Source: Siphonodentalium dalli (Eukaryota; Mollusca; Scaphopoda; Gadilida; Siphonodentaliidae). From it: a DNA stretch of 64,000 nt. The notes beneath the pieces were generated by a model, which worked only from the letters and a program-made list of their open reading frames with translations, had not been told where the DNA came from and made no database searches. Below are positions 1 through 12,581 of this stretch, one piece after another (the stretch's first letter is position 1; every line of letters begins with the position of its first letter). The stretch spans positions 305,607 to 369,606 of the forward strand of contig CP136068.1 in NCBI GenBank assembly GCA_032622095.1, read 5' to 3'. Position numbers and translations under genes: made by a program.

Positions 1-329
1 TGATACCTATATATGTATGTGGTGGGGATACATATAGATGTGTGTGGTGAGGAGACCTATATATGTATGTGGTGGTGATACCTATATATGTGTGTGGTGG
101 GGATACCTATATATGTGTGCGGTGGGGATACCTATATATGTATGTGGTGGGGATACCTATAGATGTATGTTTTGGGGATACCTATATATGTATGTGGTGG
201 GGATACCTATATATGTATGTGGTGGGGATACCTATATATGTGTGTGGGGGGATACGTATATATGTATGTGGCGGGGATACCTATATATGTATGTGGTGGG
301 GATACCTATATATGTGTGTGGTGGTGATA
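1..329 (+). repeat. Opening stretch of the array, simple 25-bp units
   Basis: About 13 units, beginning inside a unit. One unit has lost the T of GGTGGGG, giving a run of six G at 246-251 and a 24-bp length. No counterpart of this short stretch was traced elsewhere in the window. No gene or other element seen. Confidence 0.8.
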
Positions 330-1440
330 CCTATAGATGTATGTGGTGGGGATACCTATATATGTGTGTGGTGGTGATACCTATATATGTGTGTGGTGGG
401 GATACATATATATGTATGTGGTGGGGATACCTATAGATGTATGTGGTGGGGATACATATATATGTATGTGGTGGGGATACCTATATATGTATTTGGTGGG
501 GATACCTATATATGTATGTGGTGGGGATACCTATATATGTGTGTGGTGGTGATACCTACATATGTGTGTGGTGGGGATACCTATATATGTGTGTGGTGAG
601 GATACCTATATATGTGTGTGGCGGGGATACCTATATATGTGTGTGGTGGGGATACCTATCTATGTGTGTGGTGGGGACACCTATAGATGTATGTTGTGGG
701 GATACCTATATATGTATGTGGTGGGGATAGCTATCTATGTGTGTGGTGGGGACACCTATAGATGTATGTGGTGGGGATACCTATAGATGTATGTGGTGGG
801 GATACATATAGATGTGTGTGGCGGGGAGACCTATATATGTATGTGGTGGGGATACATATATATATGTGTGGTGGGAATACCTATATATGTATGCGGTTGG
901 GATACCTATATATGTATGTGGTGGGGATACCTATATATGTATGTGGCGGGGATACCTATAGATGTATGTGGTGGGGATACTATATATGTATGCGGTGGGG
1001 ATACCTATATATGTGTGTGGCGGGGATACCTATATATGTGTGTGGTGGGGATACCTATATATGTGTGTGGTGGGGATACCTATATATGTGTGTGGTGGTG
1101 ATACCTATAGATGTATGTGGTGGGGATACCTATATATGTATGTGGTGGGGATACCTATATATGTATGTGGTGGGGATACCTATATATGTATGTGGTGGGG
1201 ATACCTATATATGTATGTGGTGGTGATACCTATATATGTGTGTGTTGGGGATACCTATATATGTATGTGGTGGTGATACCTATATATGTGTGTGGTGGGG
1301 ATACCCATATATGTGTGTGGTGGGGATACCTATAGATGTATGTGGTGGGGATACCTATATATGCATGTGGTGGGGATACCTATATATGTATGTGGTGGGG
1401 ATACCTATATATGTGTGTGGCGGTGATACCTATATATGTG
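330..1440 (+). repeat. Lineage-A higher-order block, copy 1
   Basis: This block shares unit order with 3.52-4.57 kb at an offset of 3,191-3,193 bp, and with 6.85-7.8 kb and 12.8-13.9 kb. Diagnostic units, in order, are GTATTTGG (near 490), CTATCTATG (near 655 and 730), GGGGACACC (near 673), the doubled TATATATATG unit (near 865), GCGGTTGGG (near 893) and a 24-bp unit with GATACTATAT (C at 980). The small 2-bp offset change comes from the TATATATATG unit, which is 25 bp here and 27 bp in the other copies. The order of these markers is what identifies the block; any single unit variant recurs widely. Confidence 0.75.
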
Positions 1441-2299
1441 TGTGGTGGTGATACCCATATATGTATGTGGTGGGGATACCTATGTATGTGGTGGTGATAC
1501 CTATATATGTATGTGGTGGTGATACCTATATATGTATGTGGTGGGGATACCTATATATGTATGTGGTGGGGATACCTATATATGCATGTGGCGGGATACC
1601 TATAGATGTATGTGGTGGGGATACCTATATATGTATGTTGTGGGGATACCCATATATGTGTGTGGTGGTGATACCTATAGATGTATGTGCTGGGGATACC
1701 TACATATGTGTGTGGTGGTGATACCTATATATGTATGAGGTGGGGATACCTATATATGTATGTGGTGGGGAGACCTATATATGTATGTGGTGGGGAGACC
1801 TATATGTATGTGGTGGTGATACCTATATATGTATGTGGTGGGGATACCTATAGATGTGTGTTGTGAGGAGACCTATATATGTATGTGGTGGGGATACCTA
1901 TATGTGTGTGGTGGTGATACCTATATATGTATGTGGTGGGGATACATATAGATGTGTGTGGTGAGGAGACCTATATATGTATGTGTGGTGATACCTATAT
2001 ATTTGTGTGGTGGGAATACCTATAGATGTGTGTGGTGGGGATACCTATATATGTATGTGGTGGGGATACCTATAGATGTATGTGGAGGGGATACCTATAT
2101 ATGTATGTGGTGGGGATACCTATATATGTATGTGGCGGGGATACCTATATATGTATGTGGTGGGGATACCCATATATGTGTGTGGTAGTGATACCTATAT
2201 ATGTATGTGGTGGGGATACCTATATATGTGTGTGGTGGTGATACCTACAGATGTGTGTGGTGGGGATACCTATATATGTGTGTGGTGAGGATACCTATA
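1441..2299 (+). repeat. Diverged relative of the 13-19 kb core, with short units
   Basis: This stretch carries the 21-bp unit (1475-1495, four bases of the TATATA tract lost), a 24-bp GGCGGGATAC unit (near 1590), 23-bp units with CTATATG (near 1800 and 1900), and the GAGGAGACC markers. The same series occurs at 7.8-8.5 kb (offset 6,372 bp at the 21-bp unit) and five times between 13.9 and 19.3 kb. It differs from those copies at more sites than they differ from each other, so it looks like an older relative. A unit near 1980-2000 has lost three bases (GTATGTGTGGTGATAC). Confidence 0.7.
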
Positions 2300-4567
2300 T
2301 ATGTGTGTGGCGGGGATACCTATATATGTGTGTGGTGGGGATACCTATCTATGTGTGTGTTGGGGACACCTATAGATGTATGTTGTGGGGATACCTGTAA
2401 ATGTATGTGGTGGGGATACCTATCTATGTGTGTGGTGGGGACACCTATAGATGTATGTGGTGGGGATAACTATAGATGTATGTGGTGGGGATACCTATAG
2501 ATGTGTGTGGCGGGAAGACCTATATATGTATGTGGTGGGGATACGTATATATATGTGTGTGGTGGGAATACCTATATATGTATGCGGTTGGGATACCTAT
2601 ATATGTATGTGGTGGGGATACCTATATATGTATGTGGCGGGGATACCTATAGATGTATGTGGTGGGGATACTTATATATGTGTGTGGCGGGGATACCTAT
2701 ATATGTGTGTGGTGGGGATACCTATATATGTGTGTGGTGCGGATACCTATAGATGTATGTGGTGGGGAGACCTATATATGTATGTGGTGGGGAGACCTAT
2801 ATATGTGTGTGGTGGGGATACCTATATATGTATGTGGTGGGGATACCTATATATATATGTGGTGGGGATACCCATATATGGATGTGGTGGGGATACCTAT
2901 ATATGTGTGTGGTGGGGATACCTATATATGTATGTGGTGGGGATACCTATATATATGTGTGGTGGGGATACCTATATATGTATGTGGTGGGGATACCTAT
3001 ATATGTGTGTGGTGGGGATACCTATTGATGTGTGCGGTGGGGATACCTATAGGTGTATGTGGTGGGGAGACCTATATATGTATGTGGTGGGGAGACCTAT
3101 ATATGTGTGTGGTGAGGATACCTATATATGTGTGTGGTGGAGATACCTATATATGTGTGTGGTGGGGATACCTATATATGTATGTGGTGGGGATACCTAT
3201 ATATGTATGTGGCGGTGATACCTATATATGTATGTGGTCGGGATACCTATATATGTATGTGGTGGGGATACCTATAGATGTGTGTGGTGGGGATACATAT
3301 AGATGTGTATGGTGGGGATACATATAGATGTGTGTGGTGGGGATACCTATATATGTGTGTGGTCGGGATACCTATAGATGTGTGTGGTGGTGATACCTAT
3401 ATATGTGTGTGGTGGGGATACCTATATATGTGTGTGGTGGTGATACCTATAGATGTATGTGGTGGGGATACCTATATATGTATGTGGTGGGGATACCTAT
3501 ATATGTGTGTGGTGGTGATACCTATAGATGTATGTGGTGGGGATACCTATATATGTGTGTGGTGGTGATACCTATATATGTGTGTGGTGGGGATACATAT
3601 ATATGTATGTGGTGGGGATACCTATATATGTATTTGGTGGGGATACCTATATATGTGTGTGGCGGGGATACCTATATATGTATGTGGCGGGGATACCTAT
3701 ATATGTATGTGGTGGGGATACCTATATATGTGTGTGGTGGTGATACCTACATATGTGTGTGGTGGGGATACCTATATATGTGTGTGGTGAGGATACCTAT
3801 ATATGTGTGTTGCGGGGATACCTATATATGTGTGTGGTGGGGATACCTATCTATGTGTGTGGTGGGGACACCTATAGATGTATGTTGTGGGTATACCTAT
3901 ATATGTATGTGGTGGGGATACCTATCTATGTGTGTGGTGGGGACACCTATAGATGTATGTGGTGGGGATACCTATAGATGTATGTGGTGGGGATACCTAT
4001 AGATGTGTGTGGCGGGGAGACCTATATATGTATGTGGTGGGGATACATATATATATGTGTGTGGTGGGAATACCTATATATGTATGCGGTTGGGATACCT
4101 ATATATGTATGTGGTGGGGATACCTATATATGTATGTGGCAGGGATACCTATAGATGTATGTGGTGGGGATACTATATATGTATGTGGTGGGGATACCTA
4201 TATATGTCTGTGGCGGGGATACCTATATATGTGAGTGGTGGGGATACCTATATATGTGTGTGGTGGGGATACCTATATATGTGTGTGGTGGTGATACCTA
4301 TAGATGTATGTGGTGGGGATACCTATATATGTATGTGGTGGGGATACCTATATATGTATGTGGTGGGGATACCTATATATGTATGTGGTGGGGATACCTA
4401 TATATGTATGTGGTGGTGATACCTATATATGTGTGTGGTGGGGATACCCATATATGTGTGTGGTGGGGATACCTATAGATGAATGTGGTGGGGATACCTA
4501 TATATGCATGTGGTGGGGATACCTATATATGTATGTGGTGGGAATACCTATATATGTGTGTGGTGGT
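2300..4567 (+). repeat. Approx. 2.27-kb block, copy 1 of the 3.33-kb-offset pair
   Basis: Unit order matches 5,653-7,800 at offsets of 3,353, then 3,328-3,329, then 3,229 bp. The offset steps are whole units: one unit is lost between about 2,700 and 2,870, and four units (100 bp) are missing in the later copy near 7,170. Shared rare variants include CCATATATGG (2872-2881 and 6200-6209), GTGTGCGGT (near 3030 and 6360) and GGTCGGG units. The block stops sharply near 4,567, exactly where a different relationship (offset 6,291 bp) begins, which suggests a recombination junction. Confidence 0.72.
3578..4020 (+). repeat. Lineage-A 17-unit string (representative copy)
   Basis: This string runs from the CATATATATG unit that precedes GTATTTGG to the CGGGGAGACC unit that precedes the doubled TATATATATG. 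The spacing between those two landmarks is 425 bp here. It is the same in the copies starting at 387, 9243, 12876, 19664, 20640, 48358, 49733 and 53227. It is 325 bp at 6907, where four units are lost, and 450 bp at 58095, where one GATTCCAATATATG unit is doubled. No copy lies between about 21.1 and 48.3 kb. Confidence 0.78.
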
Positions 4568-5652
4568 GATACATATATATGTGTGTGGTGGGGATACCTA
4601 TAAATGTATGTGGTGGGGATACCTATATATGTATGTGGTGGTGATACATATAGATGTATGTGGTGGGGATACCTATATATGTGTGTGGCGGTGATACATA
4701 TAGATGTGTATGGTGGGGATACCTATAGATGTGTATGGAGGGGATACCTATAGATGTATGTGGTGGGGATACCTATATATGTGTGTGGCGGTGAAACATA
4801 TAGATGTGTATAGTGGGGATACCTATATATGTGTGTGGTGGGGATACCTATAGATGTGTGTGGTGGTGATACATATAGATGTTTGTGGTGGGTATACCTA
4901 TAGATGTATGTGGTGGGGATACCTATATATGTATGTGGCGGGGATACCTATAGATGTATGTGGTGGGGATACTTATATATGTATGTGGTGGGGATACCTA
5001 TATATGTGTGTGGCGGGGATACCTATATATGTTTGTGGTGGGTATACCTATAGATGTATGTGGTGGGGAGACCTATATATGTATGTGGTGGGGAGACCTA
5101 TATATGTGTGTGGTGGGGATACCTATATATGTATGTGGTGGGGATACCTATATATATATGTGGTGGGGATACCCATATATGGATGTGGTGGGGATACCTA
5201 TATATGTGTGTGGTGGGGATACCTATATATGTATGTGGTGGGGATACCTATATATGTGTGTGGTGGGGATACCTATATATGTATGTGGTGGGGATACCTA
5301 TATATGTGTGTGGTGGGGATACCTATTGATGTGTGTGGTGGGGATACCTATAGGTGTATGTGGTGGGGAGACCTATATATGTATGTGGTGGGGAGACCTA
5401 TATATGTGTGTGGTGAGGATACCTATATATGTGTAAGGTGGGGATACCTATATATGTGATTGGTGGGGATACCTATATATGTATGTGGTGCGGATACCTA
5501 TATATGTATGTGGCGGTGATACCTATATATGTATGTGGTGGGGATACCTATATATGTATGTGGTGGGGATACCTATAGATGTGTGTGGTGGGGATACATA
5601 TAGATGTGTATGGTGGGGATACATATAGATGTGTGTGGTGGGGATACCTATA
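4568..5652 (+). repeat. 1.1-1.2-kb block paired with 10.86-12.15 kb
   Basis: From about 4,568 the unit order matches 10,859 onward at a constant offset of 6,291 bp to about 5.7 kb. The offset then becomes 6,366 bp because three units are duplicated near 11.95-12.07 kb. Shared markers are the GTGTATGGAGGGG unit, the GGCGGTGAAACATATAG unit, GTGTAAGGTGGGG (near 5432 and 11723) and CCATATATGG (5173-5182 and 11464-11473). From 5,054 it also matches 2,753-3,370 at an offset of 2,301 bp, so the block is a composite. Confidence 0.72.
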
Positions 5653-7412
5653 TATGTGTGTGGTCGGGATACCTATAGATGTGTGTGGTGGGGATACCTA
5701 TCTATGTGTGTGGTGGGGACACCTATAGATGTATGTTGTGGGGATACCTATATATGTATGTGGTGGGGATACCTATCTATGTGTGTGGTGGGGACACCTA
5801 TAGATGTATGTGGTGGGGATAACTATAGATGTATGTGGTGGGGATACCTATAGATGTGTGTGGCGTGGAGACCTATATATGTATGTGGTGGGGATACATA
5901 TATATATGTGTGTGGTGGGAATACCTATATATGTATGCGGTTGGGATACCTATATATGTATGTGGTGGGGATACCTATATATGTATGTGGCGGGGATACC
6001 TATAGATGTATGTGGTGGGGATACTTATATATGCGTGTGGCGGGGATACTTATATATGCGTGTGGCGGGGATACCTATATATGTGTGTGGTGGGGATACC
6101 TATATATGTGTGTGGTGGGGATACCTATATATGTGTGTGGTGGGGATACCTATATATGTGTGTGGTGGGGATACCTATATATATATGTGGTGGGGATACC
6201 CATATATGGATGTGGTGGGGATACCTATATATGTGTGTGGTGGGGATACCTATATATGTATGTGGTGGGGATACCTATATATGTGTGTGGTGGGGATACC
6301 TATATATGTATGTGGTGGGGATACCTATATATGTGTGTGGTGGGGATACCTATTGATGTGTGCGGTTGGATATACCTATAGGTGTATGTGGTGGGGAGAC
6401 CTATATATGTATGTGGTGGGGAGACCTATATATGTGTGTGGTGAGGATACCTATATATGTGTGTGGTGGGGATACCTATATATGTGTGTGGTGGGGATAC
6501 CTATATATGTATGTGGTGGGGATACCTATATATGTATGTGGCGGTGATACCTATATATGTATGTGGTCGGGATACCTATATATGTATGTGGTGGGGATAC
6601 CTATAGATATGCGTGGTGGGGATACATATAGATGTGTATGGTGGGGATACATATAGATGTGTGTGGTGGGGATACCTATATATGTGTGTGGTCGGGATAC
6701 CTATAGATGTGTGTGGTGGTGATACCTATATATGTGTGTGGTGGGGATACCTATATATGTGTGTGGTGGTGATACCTATAGATGTATGTGGTGGGGATAC
6801 CTATATATGTATGTGGTGGGGATACCTATATATGTGTGTGGTGGTGATACCTATAGATGTATGTGGTGGGGATATCTATATATGTGTGTGGTGGTGATAC
6901 CTATATATGTGTGTGGTGGGGATACATATATATGTATGTGGTGGGGATACCTATATATGTATTTGGTGGGGATACCTATATATGTGTGTGGCGGGGATAC
7001 CTATATATGTATGTGGCGGGGATACCTATATATGTATGTGGTGGGGATACCTATATATGTGTGTGGTGGTGATACCTACATATGTGTGTGGTGGGGATAC
7101 CTATATATGTGTGTGGTGAGGATACCTATATATGTGTGTGGCGGGGATACCTATATATGTGTGTGGTGGGGACACCTATAGATGTATGTGGTGGGGATAC
7201 CTATAGATGTATGTGGTGGGGATACCTATAGATGTGTGTGTCGGGGAGACCTATATATGTATGTGGTGGGGATACATATATATATGTGTGTGGTGGGAAT
7301 ACCTATATATGTATGCGGTTGGGATACCTATATATGTATGTGGTGGGGATACCTATATATGTATGTGGCGGGGATACCTATAGATGTATGTGGTGGGGAT
7401 ACTATATATGTA
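5653..7412 (+). repeat. Copy 2 of the 2.3-4.6 kb block
   Basis: This is the counterpart of 2,300-4,170 at offsets of 3,353 to 3,229 bp. It contains a third CCATATATGG unit (6200-6209), a unit with GGTTGGATATACC near 6365 that carries a 1-bp gain, and an ATAGATATG change near 6606. Near 7,170 four units present in the other copies (CTATCTATG, GGGGACACC, TTGTGGG and a neighbour) are absent. This is a clean in-register deletion of 100 bp. Confidence 0.7.
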
Positions 7413-8207
7413 TGTGGTGGGGATACCTATATATGTGTGTGGCGGGGATACCTATATATGTGAGTGGTGGGGATACCTATATATGTGTGTGGTGGGGATA
7501 CCTATATATGTGTGTGGTGGTGATACCTATAGATGTATGTGGTGGGGATACCTATATATGTATGTGGTGGGGATACCTATATATGTATGTGGTGGGGATA
7601 CCTATATATGTATGTGGTGGGGATACCTATATATGTATGTGGTGGTGATACGTATATATGTGTGTGGTGGGGATACCCATATATGTGTGTGGTGGGGATA
7701 CCTATAGATGAATGTGTTGGGGATACCTATATATGCATGTGGTGGGGATACCTATATATGTATGTGGTGGGAATACCTATATATGTGTGTGGCGGTGATA
7801 CCTATATATGTGTGTGGTGGTGATACCTATATATGTATGTGGTGGGGATACCTATGTATGTGGTGTTGATACCTATATATGTATGTGGTGGTGATACCTA
7901 TATATGTATGTGGTGGGGATACCTATATATGTATGTGGTGGGGATACCTATATATGCATGTGGCGGGATACCTATAGATGTATGTGGTGGGGATACCTAT
8001 ATATGTATGTTGTGGGGATACCCATATATGTGTGTGGTGGTGATACCTATAGATGTATGTGCTGTGGATACCTATATATGTGTGTGGTGGTGATACCTAT
8101 ATATGTATGAGGTGGGGATACCTATATATGTATGTGGTGGGGATACCTATATATGCATGTGGCGGGATACCTATATGTATGTGGTGGTGATACCTATATA
8201 TGTATGT
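7413..8207 (+). repeat. 0.8-kb core repeat, earliest close copy
   Basis: This matches the core copy at 13,482-14,276 at an offset of 6,069 bp, with a few substitutions (for example GATACGTATATATG near 7650 and GTGTTGGGG near 7715). It includes the 21-bp unit at 7847-7867 and the 24-bp GGCGGGATAC unit near 7970. It probably represents the ancestor or a sister of the five-copy cluster at 13.5-18.9 kb. Confidence 0.72.
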
Positions 8208-8618
8208 GGTGGGGATACCTATAGATGTGTGTTGTGAGGAGACCTATATATGTATGTGGTGGGGATACCTATATGTGTGTGGTGGTGATACCTATATATG
8301 TATGTGGTGGGGATACATATAGATGTGTGTGGTGAGGAGACCTATATATGTATGTGGTGGGGATACCCATATATGTGTGTGGTGGTGATACCTATAGATG
8401 TATGTGGTGGGGATACCTATATGTATGTGGTGGTAATACCTATATATGTATGTGGTGGGGATACCTATAGATGTGTGTTGTGAGGAGACCTATATATGTA
8501 TGTGGTGGGGATACCTATATGTGTGTGGTGGTGATACTTATATATGTATGTGGTGGGGATACATATATATGTGTGTGGTGAGGAGACCTATATATGTATG
8601 TGGTGGTGATACCTATAT
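8208..8618 (+). repeat. Linker units with GAGGAGACC markers
   Basis: Short 23-bp units (CTATATGTATG, CTATATGTGTG) alternate with GTGAGGAGACC units. The order matches 14,277-14,690, 17,569-17,980 and 18,904-19,315. No other content seen. Confidence 0.65.
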
Positions 8619-9266
8619 ATGTATGTGGTGGGGATACCTATAGATGTATGTGGTGGGGATACCTATATATGTATGTGGTGGGGATACCTATATATGTATG
8701 CGGTGGGGATACCTATATATGTGTGTGGCAGGGATACCTATATATGTATGTGGCGGGTATACCTATATATGTATGTGGTGGGGATACCTATATATGTTTG
8801 TGGTGGTGATACCTACAGATGTATGTGGTGGGGATACCTATATATGTGTGTGGAGGTGATACCTATATATGTGTGTGGTGGGGATACCTATATATGTATG
8901 TGGTGGGGATACCTATAGATGTGTGTGGTGGGGATACCTATATATGTATGTGGTGGGATACCTATAGATGTATGTGGTGGGGATACCTATATATGTATGT
9001 GGTGGGGATACCTATATATGTATGTGGTGGGGATACCTATATATGTGTGTGGCGGGGATACCTATATATGTATGTGGCGGGTATACCTATATATGTATGT
9101 GGTGGGGATACCTATATATGTTTGTGGTGGTGATACCTACAGATGTATGTGGTGGGGATACCTATATATGTGTGTGGAGGTGATACCTATATATGTGTGT
9201 GGTGGGGATACCTATATATGTATGTGGTGGGGATACCTATAGATGTATGTGGTGGGGATACATATA
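8619..9266 (+). repeat. 324-bp tandem duplication (8619-8942 / 8943-9266)
   Basis: The two halves match at an offset of 324 bp (13 units, one of them 24 bp). Both carry the GGTATACC unit after GGCGG, the GTTTGTGGTGG unit, the CTACAGATG unit and the GGAGGTGATACC unit. Only about two substitutions were noticed (GTATGCGG/GTATGTGG near 8700/9024 and GGCAGGG/GGCGGGG near 8728/9052). This indicates a recent event. Confidence 0.75.
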
Positions 9267-10520
9267 TATGTATGTGGTGGGGATACCTATATATGTATTT
9301 GGTGGGGATACCTATATATGTGTGTGGCGGGGATACCTATATATGTATGTGGCGGGGATACCTATATATGTATGTGGTGGGGATACCTATATATGTGTGT
9401 GGTGGTGATACCTACAGATGTGTGTGGTGGGGATACCTATATATGTGTGTGGTGAGGATATCTATATATGTGTGTGGCGGGGATACCTATATATGTGTGT
9501 GGTGGGGATACCTATCTATGTGTGTGGTGGGGATACCTATAGATGTGTGTTGTGGGGATACCTATATATGTATGTGGTGGGGATACCTATCTATGTGTGT
9601 GGTGGGGACACCTATAGATGTATGTGGCGGGGATACCTATAGATGTATGTGGTGGGGATACATATAGATGTGTGTGGCGGGGAGACCTATATATGTATGT
9701 GGTGGGGATACATATATATATGTGTGTGGTGGGAATACCTATATATGTATGCGATTGGGATACCTAAATATGTATGTCGTGGGGATACCTATATATGTAT
9801 GTGGCGGGGATACCTATAGATGTATGTGGTGGGCATACTTATATATGTATGTGGTGGGGATACCTATATATGTGTGTGGCGGGGATACCTATATATGTGT
9901 GTGGTGGGGATACCTATATATGTGTGTGGTGGGGATACCTATAGATGTATGTGGTGGGGAGACCTATATATGTATGTGGTGGGGAGACCTATATATGTGT
10001 GTGGTGGGGATACCTATATATGTATGTGGTGGGGATACCTATTTATATATGTGGTGGGGATACCCATATATGTATGTGGTGGGGATACCTATATATGTGT
10101 GTGGTGGGGATACCTATATATGTATGTGGTGGGGATACCTATATATGTGTGTGGTGGGGATACCTATATATGTATGTGGTGGGGATACCTATATATGTGT
10201 GTGGTGGGGATACCTATTGATGTGTGTGGTGGGGATACCTATAGGTGTATGTGGTGGGGAGACCTATATATGTATGTGGTGGGGAGACATATATATGTGT
10301 GTGGTGAGGATACCTATATATGTGTGTGGTGGGGATACCTATATATGTGTGTGGTGGGGATATCTATATATGTATGTGGTGGGGATACCTATATATGTAT
10401 GTGGCGGGGATACCTATATATGTATGTGGTGGGGATACCTATATATGTATGTGGTGGGGATACCTATAGATGTGTGTGGTGGGGATACATATAGATGTGT
10501 GTGGTGGGGATACATATAGA
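8919..10520 (+). repeat. 1.6-kb block paired with 19.34-21.9 kb
   Basis: Unit order matches 19,340-20,170 at an offset of 10,421 bp. After about 9.95 kb it matches 21.34-21.89 kb at 11,396 bp; the difference is the 976-bp duplication present only in the later copy. It contains a lineage-A string from 9243. Distinct features are GCGATTGGG near 9750 and CTATTTATATATG near 10,040. Confidence 0.7.
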
Positions 10521-10858
10521 TGTATGTGGTGGGGATACCTATTTATATATGTGGTGGGGATACCTATATATGTGTGTGGTCGGGATACCTATAGATGTGT
10601 GTGGTGGTGATACCTATATATGTGTGTGGTGGTGATACCTATAGATGTATGTGGTGGGGATACCTATATATGTATGTGGTGGGGATACCTATATATGTGT
10701 GTGGCGGTGAAACATATAGATGTGTATGGTGGGGATACCTATATATGTGTGTGGTGGGGATACCTATAGATGTATGTGGTGGGGATACCTATATATGTGT
10801 GTGGTGGGGATACCTATAGATGTATGTGGTGGGGATTCCTATATATGTATGTGGCAGT
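10521..10858 (+). repeat. Mixed units between two blocks
   Basis: About 13-14 units that I could not assign to one larger block. They include a second CTATTTATATATG unit (near 10,542), a GGCGGTGAAACATATAG unit and a GGGGATTCCT unit (near 10,832). No gene or foreign insertion seen. Confidence 0.55.
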
Positions 10859-12150
10859 GATACATATATATGTGTGTGGTGGGGATACCTATAAATGTAT
10901 GTGGTGGGGATACCTATATATGTATTTGGTGGTGATACATATAGATGTTTGTGGTGGGGATACCTATATATGTGTGTGGCAGTGATACATATAGATGTGT
11001 ATGGTGGGGATACCTATAGATGTGTATGGAGGGGATACCTATAGATGTATGTGGTGGGGATACCTATATATGTGTGTGGCGGTGAAACATATAGATGTGT
11101 ATGGTGGGGATACCTATATATGTGTGTGGTGGGGATACCTATAGATGTGTGTGGTGGTGATACATATAGATGTTTGTGGTGGGTATACCTATAGATGTAT
11201 GTGGTGGGGATACCTATATATGTATGTGGCGGGGATACCTATAGATGTATGTGGTGGGGATACTTATATATGTATGTGGTGGGGATACCTATATATGTGT
11301 GTGGCGGGGATACCTATATATGTTTGTGGTGGGTATACATATAGATGTATGTGGTGGGGAGACCTATATATGTATGTGGTGGGGAGACCTATATATGTAT
11401 GTGGTGGGGATACCTATATATGTATGTGGTGGGGATACCTATATATATATGTGGTGGGGATACCCATATATGGATGTGGTGGGGATACCTATATATGTGT
11501 GTGGTGGGGATACCTATATATTTATGTGGTGGGGATACCTATATATGTGTGTGGTGGGGATACCTATATATGTATGTGGTGGGGATACCTATATATGTGT
11601 GTGGTGGGGATACCTATTGATGTGTGTGGTGGGGATACCTATAGGTGTATGTGGTGGGGAGACCTATATATGTATGTGGTGGGGAGACCTATATATGTGT
11701 GTGGTGAGGATACCTATATATGTGTAAGGTGGGGATACCTATATATGTGTGTGGTGGGGATACCTATATATGTATGTGGTGGGGATACCTATATATGTAT
11801 GTGGCGGTGATACCTATATATGTATGTGGTGGGGATACCTATATATGTATGTGGTGGGGATACCTATAGATGTGTGTGGTGGGGATACATATAGATGTGT
11901 ATGGTGGGGATACATATAGATGTGTGTGGTGGGGATACCTATATATGTGTGTGGTCGGGATACCTATAGATGTGTGTGATGGGGATACCTATCTATGTGT
12001 GTGGTGGGGATACCTATATATGTGTGTGGTCGGGATACCTATAGATGTGTGTGGTGGGGATACCTATCTATGTGTGTGGTGGGGACACCTATAGATGTAT
12101 GTTGTGGGGATACCTATATATGTATGTGGTGGGGATACCTATCTATGTGT
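10859..12150 (+). repeat. Copy of the 4.57-5.79 kb block
   Basis: This matches 4,568-5,785 at 6,291 bp, then at 6,366 bp after a three-unit (75-bp) local duplication near 11.95-12.07 kb. A few private substitutions are present (for example ATATTTATG near 11,520 and GTGTGATGGGG near 11,975). It gives a clear example of a small in-register expansion inside a larger copy. Confidence 0.72.
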
Positions 12151-12581
12151 GTGGTGGTGATACCTATAGATGCATGTGGTGGGGATACCTATATATGTAT
12201 GTGGTGGGATACCTATATATGTATGTGGTGGGGATACCTATATATGTATGTGGTGGGGATACCTATATATGTATGTGGTGGTGATACCTATATATGTGTG
12301 TGGTGGGGATACCCATATATGTGTGTGGTGGGGATACCTATAGATGAATGTGGTGGGGATACCTATATATGCATGTGGTGGGGATACCTATATATGTATG
12401 TGGTGGGAATACCTATATATGTGTGTGGCGGTGATACCTATATATGTGTGTGGTGGTGATACCTATATATGTATGTGGTGGGGATACCTATATATGTATG
12501 TGGCGGTGATACCTATATATGTATGTGGTCGGGATACCTATATATATATGTATGTGGTGGGGATACCTATATATGTATGAA
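12151..12581 (+). repeat. Junction stretch, includes a 29-bp unit
   Basis: Units from about 12.21 to 12.48 kb resemble 13.63-13.90 kb (the GATGAATGTGG and GTGGGAATACC markers). At 12,533-12,561 a unit has two extra TA steps and is 29 bp long. A GTATGAAGCGG variant follows near 12,576. This is the join between the 10.86-12.15 kb block and the 12.58-14.7 kb block. Confidence 0.6.

Noticed and set aside
246-251. Canonical G-quadruplex potential
   Set aside because: Each unit has one GGGG run and one GG, with about 18 nt between clusters, too long for typical loops. Six Gs at 246-251 form an isolated run. Weak two-tier structures cannot be excluded.
10829-10845. NF-kB-like sites (GGGGATTCCT, GGGGATTCCA, GGGGATCCC) in single-base unit variants, here and near 36,732, 47,808, 48,422, 53,290 and 58,160
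   Set aside because: These are one-base changes of GGGGATACCT copied within blocks. Resemblance to a short degenerate motif is expected in an array of G-rich units.
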